The notes: generated from the letters alone by a model not told the origin. A stretch of 64,000 nt of DNA from Anabaenopsis elenkinii CCIBt3563 (GCF_015245355.1 NZ_CP063311.1:2353769-2417768), one strand, 5' to 3'; counted from the stretch's first letter, positions 47,662 to 56,539 are shown. A program made the numbers and translations.

Positions 47662-47973
47662 GAGGATGTTTGATAAGTCATGATTAGTGTATTAACTATT
47701 GTTTGACCCCACCCTCTCCTTGCAAGGGTAGGTTTTTAATATGATCTGTGAAGGCAAGACTAGGAAGACAAGGAAGGAAAGTGGACAAGGAAGATTTTAT
47801 ACGGACAATGGTCTTTTAAGGGGCTATTTTTCTTACTAAAAATACAGACTTTGTACTGTTTTTCTCCCTTGTCACCTTGTCCACCTTGTCCACCTTGTCT
47901 TGTCCTTGTAAGGGGAGGGGACTGGATTTTATTGTTTTTTGTGTGTTCTCCATTCCTTCCTATTCCCTGTTCC
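47662..47973 (-). repeat. MITE-like element, copy 5, interrupted by an inverted-repeat insertion
   Basis: It begins with GAGGATGTTTGATAAGT after TTA and runs in the opposite orientation to the other copies. After CCACCCTCTCCTTGCAAGG (about 47726) it is broken by about 175 bp and resumes at about 47908 with TAAGGGGAGGGGACTGGAT and the heptanucleotide repeats. The insert carries facing arms: AAGACAAGGAAGGAAAGTGG (47765 onward) and CTTGTCACCTTGTCCACC (47869 onward), the latter with CCACCTTGT tandem units. The far inverted repeat is missing. Confidence 0.75.
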
Positions 47974-49224
47974 CTATTCCCTATTCCCTGAAACTAAACA
48001 ACTTTGGATCTCACAAGCATGGGAAATGCTATATTTTGAGGCTTTTTCAATCTGCTGGGTAAAGTATGTTTCTTGATGTTTAAGTTGTTGAGCTAGTTCT
48101 AATCCTTTTTTAAAGGCTGCGAGTGCTTGGGAATAGTTCTGAGTTTGTAAATATAATTGCCCAATTTGATCATAACCTATCATCATGCCATAATAATTCA
48201 TGGCTTGCTCTTGGGTTTCTATAAAAGTTTGGCTGACCTCTAAAGCTGCGTCTGTTTGTCCCTGGTCAATATATAAAGAAATTATTTTTTGTAAAGCTTC
48301 CCCAGCTCGGACATACTGCCGAGATTCCATGGCGATAATATAAGCTTGTTGATAGTTGTTAAATGCTTGTTGGAGTAAACTGGGATTTGTTTGGGCGAGG
48401 GATTGATAATTAACGCCGATGGCGAGTAGCAATTGTGGTATTTTGATCAGGTTATTTTCCTGTTGGTAAATTGTGACTATTCTCTGGAGAGTATCTATTG
48501 CTGCTTGGGGTTGTTGGTGCTGCTGGTATATATAACTTAGCTGTTGCAGGTATTCTAACTCCCTGGCGCGATCGCCTGGAGTAGCAGTTAACTTCAACAA
48601 TTGCTCATAGGTGGCCGCAGCTTGGGGATAATCAAACCAACTCAAATGGAGTTCGCCTATGGTTGCGAGGGTTTGCAATACTGCTGCTACATCTTGTTGC
48701 TGTTCTACTACTGTTAAAATTTGCTGATAAGCTTGTAAAGCTAATTTAGGCGATCGCACTTGCTGGTATGCTTCACCAAGAGCTACCATTAATTCTAAAT
48801 CAAAACCCTTGGCTTTTTGGGCTTGCTGTTGAATAGTTTGTAATCGCTGTGTAATATATCTAACTTGCTGCCCCGCGTTTTCACCCCAAGCGATCGCGCC
48901 AAAGCGGGATAAAGCTTTGACTTCGGCCCATGGACCCAAATAGCGGCGTAACCGTATTTCCCGGTTCCAAATCCCAAAAGCTCCTGGTTGGTCTCCCCCT
49001 TGTAATTTAGCTGTAGCTTCCTGATTCAAAGCATCTAAAGCCCTCTGTAGGTTTTCCCGTTCTGGGGTGGTTAACTGTTGTTTATCCCTCAAAGGCGGTA
49101 GGAGGGGGTCAGGGGTGGTAACTTCTAGGGGATTGGGGGGAAATTTAGCCTGTGCTAGGGTAAGCCCAGGATAAAACTGAGAAAAGACAACTAGACTAAC
49201 AGTAATACACAAGTGCCTGAGCAT
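47974..49224 (-). CDS. Secreted tetratricopeptide-repeat protein with repeat-derived C-terminus
   Basis: 416 residues: a signal peptide (about 1-25, ending TLAQA), a short Pro-rich part, then several TPR-like helical pairs (for example ALQAYQQILTVVEQQQDVAA, AAATYEQLLKLTATPGDRAR, AIDTLQRIVTIYQQENN, ALAAFKKGLELAQQLKHQE). It is probably periplasmic and mediates protein contacts; the partner is unknown. The last 15 or so residues (SISHACEIQSCLVSGNRE) are encoded by the dispersed 48-bp repeat and adjoining heptanucleotide repeat, not by the TPR gene proper, so an insertion has replaced the original end. Confidence 0.82.
   Translation of the reverse strand: MLRHLCITVSLVVFSQFYPGLTLAQAKFPPNPLEVTTPDPLLPPLRDKQQLTTPERENLQRALDALNQEATAKLQGGDQPGAFGIWNREIRLRRYLGPWAEVKALSRFGAIAWGENAGQQVRYITQRLQTIQQQAQKAKGFDLELMVALGEAYQQVRSPKLALQAYQQILTVVEQQQDVAAVLQTLATIGELHLSWFDYPQAAATYEQLLKLTATPGDRARELEYLQQLSYIYQQHQQPQAAIDTLQRIVTIYQQENNLIKIPQLLLAIGVNYQSLAQTNPSLLQQAFNNYQQAYIIAMESRQYVRAGEALQKIISLYIDQGQTDAALEVSQTFIETQEQAMNYYGMMIGYDQIGQLYLQTQNYSQALAAFKKGLELAQQLKHQETYFTQQIEKASKYSISHACEIQSCLVSGNRE
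47991..48038. repeat. Dispersed 48-bp repeat, copy 2
   Basis: Matches 2103-2150 with about five substitutions and is likewise preceded by TTCCCTATTCC repeats. It overlaps the 3' end of the TPR gene and supplies its last codons. Confidence 0.7.
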
Positions 49225-49307
49225 AGATAATTTACCTCAGATGTGATCATCCCAAGCCATAAAATAAAGCTAGATAATCTAAATTAACATCTGTAATTAC
49301 TAATTCC

Positions 49308-49883
49308 ATGGATATTACCACCTTAGCCCGCTGGATGGCGGCTGATTTTAGTAATCAAGCACAAGCCTTTGAAAATCCCCCCTTTTTCGCCCATATTCGC
49401 GTGTGTATGCGCCCTTTACCTGTAGAATTATTATCAGGGGTGAGTTTGTTTGTTGAACAAGCCTATGATTATATGCTCAATGACCCCTACCGTGTGCGGG
49501 TGTTAAAATTGCTCAACGCCGGCGATCGCATCGAAATTGAAAACTACACCGTCAAATCAGAAGAAAATTTTTATGGCGCATCCCGTGACCTCCCACGCTT
49601 ACAAACTTTAACTAAGGACTGCTTAGAAAAGCTACCAGGATGTAATATGATTGTAGAGTGGTCTGGTAACAGCTTCAAAGGCAAAGTAGAACCGGGTAAA
49701 GGTTGTATTGTCTTTCGTAAGGGACAAAAAACCTACTTAGATAGTGAATTTGAAATTGACGAAGAGAAATTTATCAGCCTTGACCGAGGACGGGATTTAG
49801 ACACCAACGAACATATCTGGGGTTCCGTCGCTGGTCCGTTTTACTTTGTGCGTCGCCAAACTTTTGCCGATGAGGTAATATAG
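49308..49883 (+). CDS. cpcT: Phycobiliprotein chromophore lyase CpcT
   Basis: A CpcT/CpeT-family lyase attaching phycocyanobilin to Cys-153-type sites of phycocyanin or phycoerythrocyanin beta subunits. The 191 residues include HIRVCMRPLPVELLSGVSLF, VEQAYDYMLNDPYRVRVLKL, GCNMIVEWSGNSFKG and HIWGSVAGPFYFVRRQTF, all typical. In PCC 7120 cpcT (all5339) lies close to hglT (all5341); here 10 kb of accessory DNA separates them. It converges on the metallophosphoesterase gene. Confidence 0.88.
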   Translation: MDITTLARWMAADFSNQAQAFENPPFFAHIRVCMRPLPVELLSGVSLFVEQAYDYMLNDPYRVRVLKLLNAGDRIEIENYTVKSEENFYGASRDLPRLQTLTKDCLEKLPGCNMIVEWSGNSFKGKVEPGKGCIVFRKGQKTYLDSEFEIDEEKFISLDRGRDLDTNEHIWGSVAGPFYFVRRQTFADEVI

Positions 49884-49903
49884 GTAACACAAGTATAGTT
49901 CAA

Positions 49904-50707
49904 TTAAGATACTGTAGCAACTAACTCCAATGGTTGGAAATAAGGAACTCTTTCTACTGTAGTTTCCCACATCCCATTGGGGTAGAGTTTCAACAACCGA
50001 AATCCCGGGTATTTTGAGTCAATCCTCAAAGTAGGGCTTTGGGCGCGGAACTGTAGTCCCGTGGAAGGAGTACCCAGGTAGTGAACTTGGCCGCGTTGGC
50101 GTTGAAATTCCTGATGGATATGACCAAATAAGACTAACTTCACCTGGGGATGGCGATCAACAACGGCAAATAATTCTTGGGGATTTTGCAAACTGCTATG
50201 ATCTAACCAGGGGGAATTGACTGCAAAGGGGGGGTGATGTAGCCCTACTAAAGTGGGATGATCTCCCAATATTGTTAACTCACGGTTAAGCCAATCGAGA
50301 GTTTTAGCCCCCAGATAACCATGCCTACAACCGGGAACACAAGAATCTAGTAAGATAAAATTCCACCCACCCCGCTCAAAAGACTTGCGCCGGGAAATCA
50401 TCCCCATATTTAAGATATTATCCATGGCGATCGCACAGTCATTATTTCCCGGTAACCAATAAGCAGGTATTTGTAGTGGGTTGAGCAGATTTTGGAGATT
50501 ATCATAGGACTGAAGATTACCATCCCCGGATAAATTTCCCGTCAGCAGCAGTAGATCAACCTCATTCCTGAGTGAGTGTAATTTATCTACAACAGCCTGG
50601 AAAGATTTTATGGTAGGCATTCCCAGCATTTTATGATTTTCCGAGCCAAACAGATGTATATCTGTGATTTGAGCAATTGATATGGGGGATACTTGATTCA
50701 TTTTCAC
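49904..50707 (-). CDS. Metallophosphoesterase, CpdA-like
   Basis: A calcineurin-type phosphoesterase of 267 residues with the full metal-binding set: IAQITDIHLFG (D-x-H), LLLTGNLSGDG (GN-L-S-G-D variant of GDL), WLPGNNDC (GNxD), VGLHHPPF and VLFGHIHQEF (GHxH). Layout and length fit the CpdA/3',5'-cyclic nucleotide phosphodiesterase group, but substrates in this family vary. The frame starts at GTG 50707; ATG 50701 is an equally good start. It ends 20 bp from the cpcT stop. Confidence 0.85.
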   Translation of the reverse strand: MKMNQVSPISIAQITDIHLFGSENHKMLGMPTIKSFQAVVDKLHSLRNEVDLLLLTGNLSGDGNLQSYDNLQNLLNPLQIPAYWLPGNNDCAIAMDNILNMGMISRRKSFERGGWNFILLDSCVPGCRHGYLGAKTLDWLNRELTILGDHPTLVGLHHPPFAVNSPWLDHSSLQNPQELFAVVDRHPQVKLVLFGHIHQEFQRQRGQVHYLGTPSTGLQFRAQSPTLRIDSKYPGFRLLKLYPNGMWETTVERVPYFQPLELVATVS

Positions 50708-51064
50708 TGATTATCATATTGGCTAAATATTTGATTCTGTGTGGGCACTAACTTACAGGTATAATACCGAACTTCAATGTTGGCATAGAACTAAAAACCA
50801 TCAATCAACATGGGATTTATCAAAATCCTGGAATTTTTATCCATCTTAAGAGTGAAATTGTATTTTTTTTTGTATTTTACGTCACGCATATTTGCCAGAA
50901 ATTCATCAATTCCTCACACTTTTCCGATATATCTTTATGTCGTCTTCCTATCTCCTGGAGTGTTAAAATGTCATTAACCACTAAATTCCCTCAAGTCGGG
51001 AAAAATTTCCTCAGACGTATGGCGTAAATTTGTGGGATGTGTTATGGTAAGTAATTGTAAGCGC
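50708..51064. other. Intergenic region upstream of tRNA-Cys
   Basis: About 357 bp. It contains a 19-codon frame (50968-51027, MSLTTKFPQVGKNFLRRMA) preceded by CTGGAG; it is too short to call a gene. Otherwise nothing is recognised beyond presumed promoters. Confidence 0.4.
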
Positions 51065-51136
<72 letters not shown>

Positions 51137-51312
51137 TCAGAGGTATAGACATTTTAGTCTTACCTAAATATTTTAGGTATCACTGCGCCCTAAAATGGCA
51201 CTTCTGGGATAACAAAAATTTCCCCAGTAGCAATATATTTTGTCATTCCAAGTTATCCTAATTCTTGTCAGAATATAAAGAAAGATTAAGATTAGGTGGT
51301 GTGCTGGAAAAG

Positions 51313-52527
51313 ATGACTATATTCAGTTCAATTAATTGGGTGTTGGTAAGTACCTGTGTGCAGTTTGCTGGGTGGGGAGTGTGTTCACTGCTCCTAGCGG
51401 AAGTATTTAGAGATAGTTACCATTTTTTGTGTCACCAGGTGAAATGGTTAGCTAAATGGCACAATAAGCATCATCAAGTATATCGGCGGGATTTGTCTAT
51501 AGTCTCCCTACAAGCTTACCAGGATTCCCAGCTGTATCATGATGTGGTTGAGTCCGGTTTACTGGTGGTGTTTTTAACAATTATCGCCTTAGTTGTTCAG
51601 CACATGGGGTTATGGGTAGGGGTAGCTTATGGCTGTACTTTCTTGTATGGTGCTTCTGTGCGATATTTATCTGGTAAAATCGATACAGACTACAATCACC
51701 TACCTGGACCTTTACAAATCATCCCTTCTGTGTGGTGGGTAAATCGTTCTTACCATTGGCGACATCATTTTGATGATGTCAATGCTTATTACAGTGGTGT
51801 ATTTCCTCTAGTGGATAAAATATTGGGTACAGGACTATCCCTGAAAGGTAAAACCGTCGCTTTAACAGGAGCATCCGGCGCTCTGGGTCAAGCATTAGCA
51901 GCGGAACTACTCAAGCATCATGCTAAAGTGGTCGCCTTAACCACTAACCCGGAAAAATTAGCACCCCAGAGTAATTTAAAAGTGCTTTCCTGGGAGTTAG
52001 GTAATGAAGCTCAACTCCAGGATAGTTTGAAGAAAATTGATATTTTGATTATTAATCACGGTGTGAATGTCTACAATCATCGCACACCCGAGGCGATCGC
52101 CACTTCCTATGAAGTGAACACTTTTTCCGCAGTGCGACTGATAGATATATTTTTAACTACAATCACCGGACCCCAAGACAAAGCGACAAAGGAAATTTGG
52201 GTCAATACTTCTGAAGCTGAAGTTTCCCCCGCTTTCAGTCCCCTGTATGAACTGAGTAAACGCACATTGGGAAATATTGTCACCCTCAAGCGTTTAGATG
52301 GAAGTTGTGTAATTCGTAAGTTAATATTGGGTCCGTTCAAAAGTTCACTTAATCCCTATGGAGTCATGTCACCCCAGCAGGTGGCTCGTGGTATCTTGTT
52401 TTTAGCAAGGCGAGACTACCGGAATATTATTGTCACTATCAATCCTCTTACCTATTTGCTGTTTCCTCTCAAGGAAGCAACTACATGGTTGTACTACCGG
52501 GTTTTTAGTAAGATGACTAATAATTAG
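51313..52527 (+). CDS. Fatty acid hydroxylase/sterol desaturase-like protein fused to SDR
   Basis: 404 residues. The N-terminal half (about 1-190) is an integral-membrane desaturase-like domain with His clusters: DSYHFLCHQ, WHNKHHQ, and RSYHWRHHFDD, which would bind a di-iron centre. The C-terminal half (about 195-390) is a short-chain dehydrogenase (GKTVALTGASGALGQALAAE; YELSKR with YxxxK). The fusion is known in cyanobacteria as a bifunctional desaturase/dehydrogenase; the substrate is unknown. I prefer ATG 51313 over the distant TTG at 51265; GTG 51301 is also possible. Confidence 0.82.
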   Translation: MTIFSSINWVLVSTCVQFAGWGVCSLLLAEVFRDSYHFLCHQVKWLAKWHNKHHQVYRRDLSIVSLQAYQDSQLYHDVVESGLLVVFLTIIALVVQHMGLWVGVAYGCTFLYGASVRYLSGKIDTDYNHLPGPLQIIPSVWWVNRSYHWRHHFDDVNAYYSGVFPLVDKILGTGLSLKGKTVALTGASGALGQALAAELLKHHAKVVALTTNPEKLAPQSNLKVLSWELGNEAQLQDSLKKIDILIINHGVNVYNHRTPEAIATSYEVNTFSAVRLIDIFLTTITGPQDKATKEIWVNTSEAEVSPAFSPLYELSKRTLGNIVTLKRLDGSCVIRKLILGPFKSSLNPYGVMSPQQVARGILFLARRDYRNIIVTINPLTYLLFPLKEATTWLYYRVFSKMTNN

Positions 52528-52539
52528 GCACATACTCAT

Positions 52540-52576
52540 AGTGGGTCAATGTAGAGTCAGTGACCCCACTATTTTT
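52540..52576 (+). terminator. Probable rho-independent terminator
   Basis: AGTGGGTCA (52540-52548) pairs with TGACCCCACT (52561-52570, one bulged base), followed by ATTTTT. It lies 13 bp after the desaturase/SDR stop. Confidence 0.75.
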
Positions 52577-52617
52577 GATACAGCACTTTTCAAGTAAATA
52601 AAGTAAATAAAGTAAAT

Positions 52618-53756
52618 AGGAGTTACGCATTGACAGAATAACAAAATAGTGAATTGATAAATATAGGTCGTCTACTTGCTAGGTATCAGACAATTAGAAA
52701 AATCACGAAACCATCCACAGCGCAATGCAATCTAGACCTATACACCTTATTTTTACTGTCAGAGCCAAAGTTTGGGGGGTGCAGTAGGTTAGCAGAGATA
52801 TTAGGAGACGTTTCACATGATAGTGTGAATCGCTTTTTATTGAGAGAGCGATATGAACCGAAAGATTTATTCAACATTATAGAAAAAGTTATTAACTTGG
52901 TAGGAGGAATACTAAGTGTAGATGATACAGTGATAGAAAAGATTTACAGCGACCCCAAAAATGCTGAATTAATCGGTTATTTTTGGTCAGGTAAAGCCCA
53001 TAAAACAATTATTGGCTTAAATTTAATCACTCTATATTACAGTGATATTCATGGTAATTCAGTGCCAATAAATTACAGAATATATGATAAAAAGGAGGGA
53101 AAAACAAAAAACGATTATTTTAGAGAAATGGTAAGTGAAATAATAAGCTGGGGAGTCAAACCCAGAATTGTAACAGGTGATAGTTGGTATTCAGGAGTAG
53201 AAAATTTGAAATTCCTAAAAAACCAGAAATTGGGTTTTCTCTTCGGAATTGAAAAAAATAGAACTGTTTCAAATGAGCCACACAAGTATTGTCAAGTAAG
53301 CACTCTGGCTATTCCCGAAGAAGGATTAAGGACTCATCTGAAAGAATTTGGATTTATAAAGTTGTTGAGGAAAGACTTTAAAAAAGAAGACTCTAGACAC
53401 TATATTTTGTATCTTCCAGATGAGGAAAGAATCGAGGATATAACTAGAAATGAATTTATGACAATTCATGATACTCATTGGGGAATTGAAACCTTTCATC
53501 GAGCCATAAAACAAGTATGTGGAATTTGTCGGTTCATGGTTAGGGATACTCATGCAATTAAGACTCACATCTTTTGTTCACTTCAAGCTTTTGTTAAGTT
53601 GGAGTTTATGCGCTCTGAAAAAATAATTAGCAATTGGTATGAAATACAACGGAATCTGTTTACTTTAGTTGTACGTGAGCATATTTTTGCTAATCTTAAT
53701 AGCGATCGCATGATCTAGATATCATAGATCATATTTTTTGTCAATGCGTAAGTCCT
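52618..53756 (+). mobile_element. Complete insertion sequence, 1139 bp
   Basis: Inverted ends AGGAGTTACGCATTGACA (52618-52635) and TGTCAATGCGTAAGTCCT (53739-53756) differ at one position. AGTAAAT flanks it on both sides (52611-52617, 53757-53763), a 7-bp target duplication, although the tandem AGTAAATA context makes its exact length ambiguous. It holds one transposase gene with no visible damage. It is inserted in a small MITE. Confidence 0.9.
52654..53718 (+). CDS. DDE transposase (IS4-like)
   Basis: 354 residues. The catalytic triad fits the IS4-type pattern: LSVDDTVIEK (D1), RIVTGDSWYSG (D2), and THWGIETFHRAIKQ (E with the R/K signature). The flanking FREMVSE and FCSLQAFVKLE also fit. The start is TTG at 52654, the first usable codon, 19 bp inside the left end. 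The frame is complete, so the element may still be active. I cannot fix the exact IS family by eye. Confidence 0.85.
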   Translation: MINIGRLLARYQTIRKITKPSTAQCNLDLYTLFLLSEPKFGGCSRLAEILGDVSHDSVNRFLLRERYEPKDLFNIIEKVINLVGGILSVDDTVIEKIYSDPKNAELIGYFWSGKAHKTIIGLNLITLYYSDIHGNSVPINYRIYDKKEGKTKNDYFREMVSEIISWGVKPRIVTGDSWYSGVENLKFLKNQKLGFLFGIEKNRTVSNEPHKYCQVSTLAIPEEGLRTHLKEFGFIKLLRKDFKKEDSRHYILYLPDEERIEDITRNEFMTIHDTHWGIETFHRAIKQVCGICRFMVRDTHAIKTHIFCSLQAFVKLEFMRSEKIISNWYEIQRNLFTLVVREHIFANLNSDRMI

Positions 53757-53862
53757 AGTAAATAAAGTACACACCTGAATATTATAAATCTTGTGGGGTG
53801 GGCATCCTGCGGTGCCCTATTAAACTCCGGCGATCGCACAAACAGTAATTGAAGAGGTAAAA

Positions 53863-55146
53863 ATGTCCCGAAATGTGCCATTTAAAATTCGCCATCAAAA
53901 GTTAATTATATTAGTGGTAGGTGCCACAGTGATCACATCGGGAATTGCTATTTATGGCCTATCCCAGTTTAATTCAAGTAGTGAAAATACCGTAGCCGTA
54001 GAAAATCAGCCAACTGCAACCAGAGTTACCGCCCTAGGAAGACTAGAACCAGAAACAGAAGTAATTAGCCTATCAGCACCACTACAATTAGATGGCGATC
54101 GCATAGGTGAGATTTTAGTACAGGAAGGAGAGCCAGTCAAATCTGGGCAAGTATTAGCAATTCTGGACTCAAGAACTCGTCTGCAAACTGCTGTAGTCCA
54201 AGCAGAAAAACAGCTGGGAGTAGCTGAAGCTAAACTAGCTCAAATTCAAGCAGGGGCTAAAACTGGAGAGATTCAGGCGCAACAAGCAACAATTGAACGT
54301 TTACAATCCCAGTTAGAAACAGACATCATCGCCCAGGAAGAAGCGATCGCCCGCATAGAAGCACAATGGCTAGGGGAAAGAATAGCACAAGAGGCGACAA
54401 TTAACAAACTGCAAGTAGAACTGAATAACGCCCAAGGGGAATATGAACGTTATCAGCAACTATCTGCTGATGGAGTAATTTCTCATTCTTTATTTGACAA
54501 TAAACGCTTAAGTTTAGACATCGCACAACAGCAACTAAAACAAGCGCAAGCAGTTCTCAATCGCATTAACTCCACAGCAAGCAGAGAATTAACCCAAGCG
54601 CAAGTTGCGCTCAAGCGCATCAACTCCACCGGGAATAAACAAATCACAGAAGCAAAAGCCAGACTCAACAGTATTAGTGAAATTCGCCCCGTAGATGTAC
54701 AAGTAGCCAAAAGTGAAATTGAGAATGCAACCGCCGTACTCAAACAAATGAAAACCAACTTAGAATCTGCCTATATTAAAGCACCAATACAGGGACAAAT
54801 CCTGAAAATTCACGCCCGCAAGGGCGAAAAAATTGGGGATGATGGAATTGCGCAATTAGCACAAACCCAGCAAATGATTGCTATAGCCCAAGTGTATCAA
54901 ACCGATATTAGTAAAATTCAACTAGGACAATCAGCAGTAGTTACCAGTCAAGCATTTGATGGTGAATTGCGGGGGACAGTTTCCCAAATTGGTTTACAGG
55001 TAAATAGACAAAACGTATTTAGCAACCAACCAGGGGAAAACCTAGATAGTCGAGTCATTGAGGTAAGAATTCGCCTAGATCCCACAGACAGTCAAAAAGT
55101 AGCGGGATTAACTAACTTACAAGTGCAAACAGCCATTGAATTATAA
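53863..55146 (+). CDS. DevB-type membrane fusion protein (second set)
   Basis: 427 residues, a paralogue of HgdB: a membrane anchor (about 13-31), TRVTALGRLEPETEVISLSA, EGEPVKSGQVLAILDSRTRL, long coiled coils (about 110-290) with internal Gln/Ala-rich repeats (TQAQVALKRINS), AYIKAPIQGQILKIHARKGE, and the same family end (LTNLQVQTAIEL). The coiled coil is slightly longer than that of HgdB. It pairs with the DevC-type gene downstream. It lies about 100 bp after the insertion sequence, so the IS may have cut off part of its promoter region. Confidence 0.88.
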   Translation: MSRNVPFKIRHQKLIILVVGATVITSGIAIYGLSQFNSSSENTVAVENQPTATRVTALGRLEPETEVISLSAPLQLDGDRIGEILVQEGEPVKSGQVLAILDSRTRLQTAVVQAEKQLGVAEAKLAQIQAGAKTGEIQAQQATIERLQSQLETDIIAQEEAIARIEAQWLGERIAQEATINKLQVELNNAQGEYERYQQLSADGVISHSLFDNKRLSLDIAQQQLKQAQAVLNRINSTASRELTQAQVALKRINSTGNKQITEAKARLNSISEIRPVDVQVAKSEIENATAVLKQMKTNLESAYIKAPIQGQILKIHARKGEKIGDDGIAQLAQTQQMIAIAQVYQTDISKIQLGQSAVVTSQAFDGELRGTVSQIGLQVNRQNVFSNQPGENLDSRVIEVRIRLDPTDSQKVAGLTNLQVQTAIEL

Positions 55147-55210
55147 CACTCATATAAGACTCCTATTTGATTTTTGCACAAGACTCAGTACACACGGCAA
55201 TTCTTCTTAC

Positions 55211-55241
55211 CTGTTCCCTGTTCCCTGTTCCCTGTTCCCTA
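55211..55241 (+). repeat. Heptanucleotide tandem repeat (CTGTTCC units)
   Basis: Four or more CTGTTCC units stand between the DevB- and DevC-type genes. This is the short tandem repeat family seen inside the MITEs at 6.7, 29, 36 and 47.9 kb. Here it stands alone, in the leader of the DevC-type gene. Confidence 0.9.
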
Positions 55242-55280
55242 CCTAGACAAATCAATTCAGAAACCAAACCGGATTTCTAT

Positions 55281-56447
55281 ATGTTTTTCAAATTTTTACA
55301 TAAAACCCCCCTTGCATGGCGACAGTTAATGAAGGAAAAAACTCGTTTACTAGTCGCAGTGGCAGGTATTACATTTGCTGATATGCTGATGTTTATTCAG
55401 CTAGGGTTTGAAAGTGCGCTATTTGATGCAGCTACTAAACCCCATCGGAACCTACAAGCAGATTTAGTTTTAATTAATCCGCAATTTCAAACTTTATTTT
55501 CAGTCAAAAGCTTTTCCAGACAAAGACTATATCAAACATTGGGTTATGAGGGTGTAGAATCGGTAAATTCTGTTTATATTGGCACTGCACAATGGCGCAA
55601 TCCCCAAACACGTCTTGATCGTGCTATTTTAGTTTGGGGTATCGACCCTGTAGCACCGGCGTTTAAGTTTCCCCAAGTACAACAAAATCAGGATCATCTC
55701 AAATCATTGTATCAAGTGTTGTTTGATCAAGATGGTCGTCCAGAATATGGCCCAGTGGGTGAGATTTTCGCGAAAACAGGTAACTTTGACACAGAACTGA
55801 ATAATAAAGCCATCACTGTTCGCGGGTTATTTAATAATGGTGCTTCCTTTGCTGCGGATGGGAATGTTATTACTAGTGATTCTACCTTTTTGCAACTCTT
55901 CCCCGAACGTGCAAGAGACAAGGTAGAAGTAGGATTGATTACACTCAAGCCTAGTGTAAATATTGAGGAAATGCGATCGCAACTAGCCGCAGGCTTACCC
56001 AATGATATTAAAGTATTAACCATAGAAGATTTCGCCCAAATAGAACAGAATTACTGGTCTGAAAGTACTGGGATTGGTTTCATTTTTGGTTTAGGTGTGG
56101 TCGTGGGCTTTATTGTCGGTATAGTCATTGTCTACCAGATTCTTTACTCTGATGTCTCCGAACACTTACCAGAATACGCTACCCTTAAAGCCATTGGATA
56201 TACCGATGGCTATCTGTTGGGGGTTTTGCTACAAGAGGCGTTATTTTTAGCTATTTTAGGTTATATCCCCGCTTTTTTCCTGTCATTTGGATTATATCAG
56301 TTAACCTACGCCGCCACCATGCTACCCATAACTATGAAGGTAGAACGAGCCATGACTGTATTTATTCTTACAGTTACTATGTGTAGTATTTCCGGTGCGA
56401 TCGCCATGGGTAAACTACGTAAAGCTGACCCCGCTGATGTTTTCTAA
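55281..56447 (+). CDS. DevC-type ABC permease (second set)
   Basis: 388 residues, a paralogue of HgdC: N-terminal helix with TRLLVAVAGITFADMLMFIQ, the shared SFSRQRLYQTLGYEGVESVN, C-terminal helices with VGIVIVYQILYSDVSEHLPE, and ADPADVF at the end. I start it at ATG 55281 (MFFKFLHKTPLAWRQ), because the longer frame from 55167 translates a heptanucleotide repeat. There is no DevA-type ATPase next to it, as with hgdBC, so it must borrow one encoded elsewhere or be non-functional. Confidence 0.88.
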   Translation: MFFKFLHKTPLAWRQLMKEKTRLLVAVAGITFADMLMFIQLGFESALFDAATKPHRNLQADLVLINPQFQTLFSVKSFSRQRLYQTLGYEGVESVNSVYIGTAQWRNPQTRLDRAILVWGIDPVAPAFKFPQVQQNQDHLKSLYQVLFDQDGRPEYGPVGEIFAKTGNFDTELNNKAITVRGLFNNGASFAADGNVITSDSTFLQLFPERARDKVEVGLITLKPSVNIEEMRSQLAAGLPNDIKVLTIEDFAQIEQNYWSESTGIGFIFGLGVVVGFIVGIVIVYQILYSDVSEHLPEYATLKAIGYTDGYLLGVLLQEALFLAILGYIPAFFLSFGLYQLTYAATMLPITMKVERAMTVFILTVTMCSISGAIAMGKLRKADPADVF

Positions 56448-56539
56448 TTCCCCAGCAGTTGTGAGTTTATTGATTCAAGTCCCTCTGTTGAGTAGTATTC
56501 TAAAAACATAATTTTAATTACCTTAGGGGGATGTATCCT

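Larger units (their letters stand above)
52579..53820 (+). repeat. Small MITE-like element (TACAGC ends) split by an insertion sequence
   Basis: The left part TACAGCACTTTTCAAGTAAA (from 52579) and the right part ATAAAGTACACAC...CTTGTGGGGTGGGCATCCTGC (to about 53800) together match the uninterrupted element at 56823-56927 read on the other strand. The insertion sequence 52618-53756 sits between them. The right end is diverged, so the outer boundary is uncertain. Confidence 0.7.

Noticed and set aside
47869..47909. CCACCTTGT tandem units looking like a repeat array
   Set aside because: Units are too short and contiguous, with no spacers; not a CRISPR array.
50968..51027. A 19-codon frame with a purine-rich upstream site
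   Set aside because: Too short to support without conservation data.
55167..55280. N-terminal extension of the second DevC-type gene
   Set aside because: It translates the heptanucleotide repeat; the ATG at 55281 aligns with HgdC.
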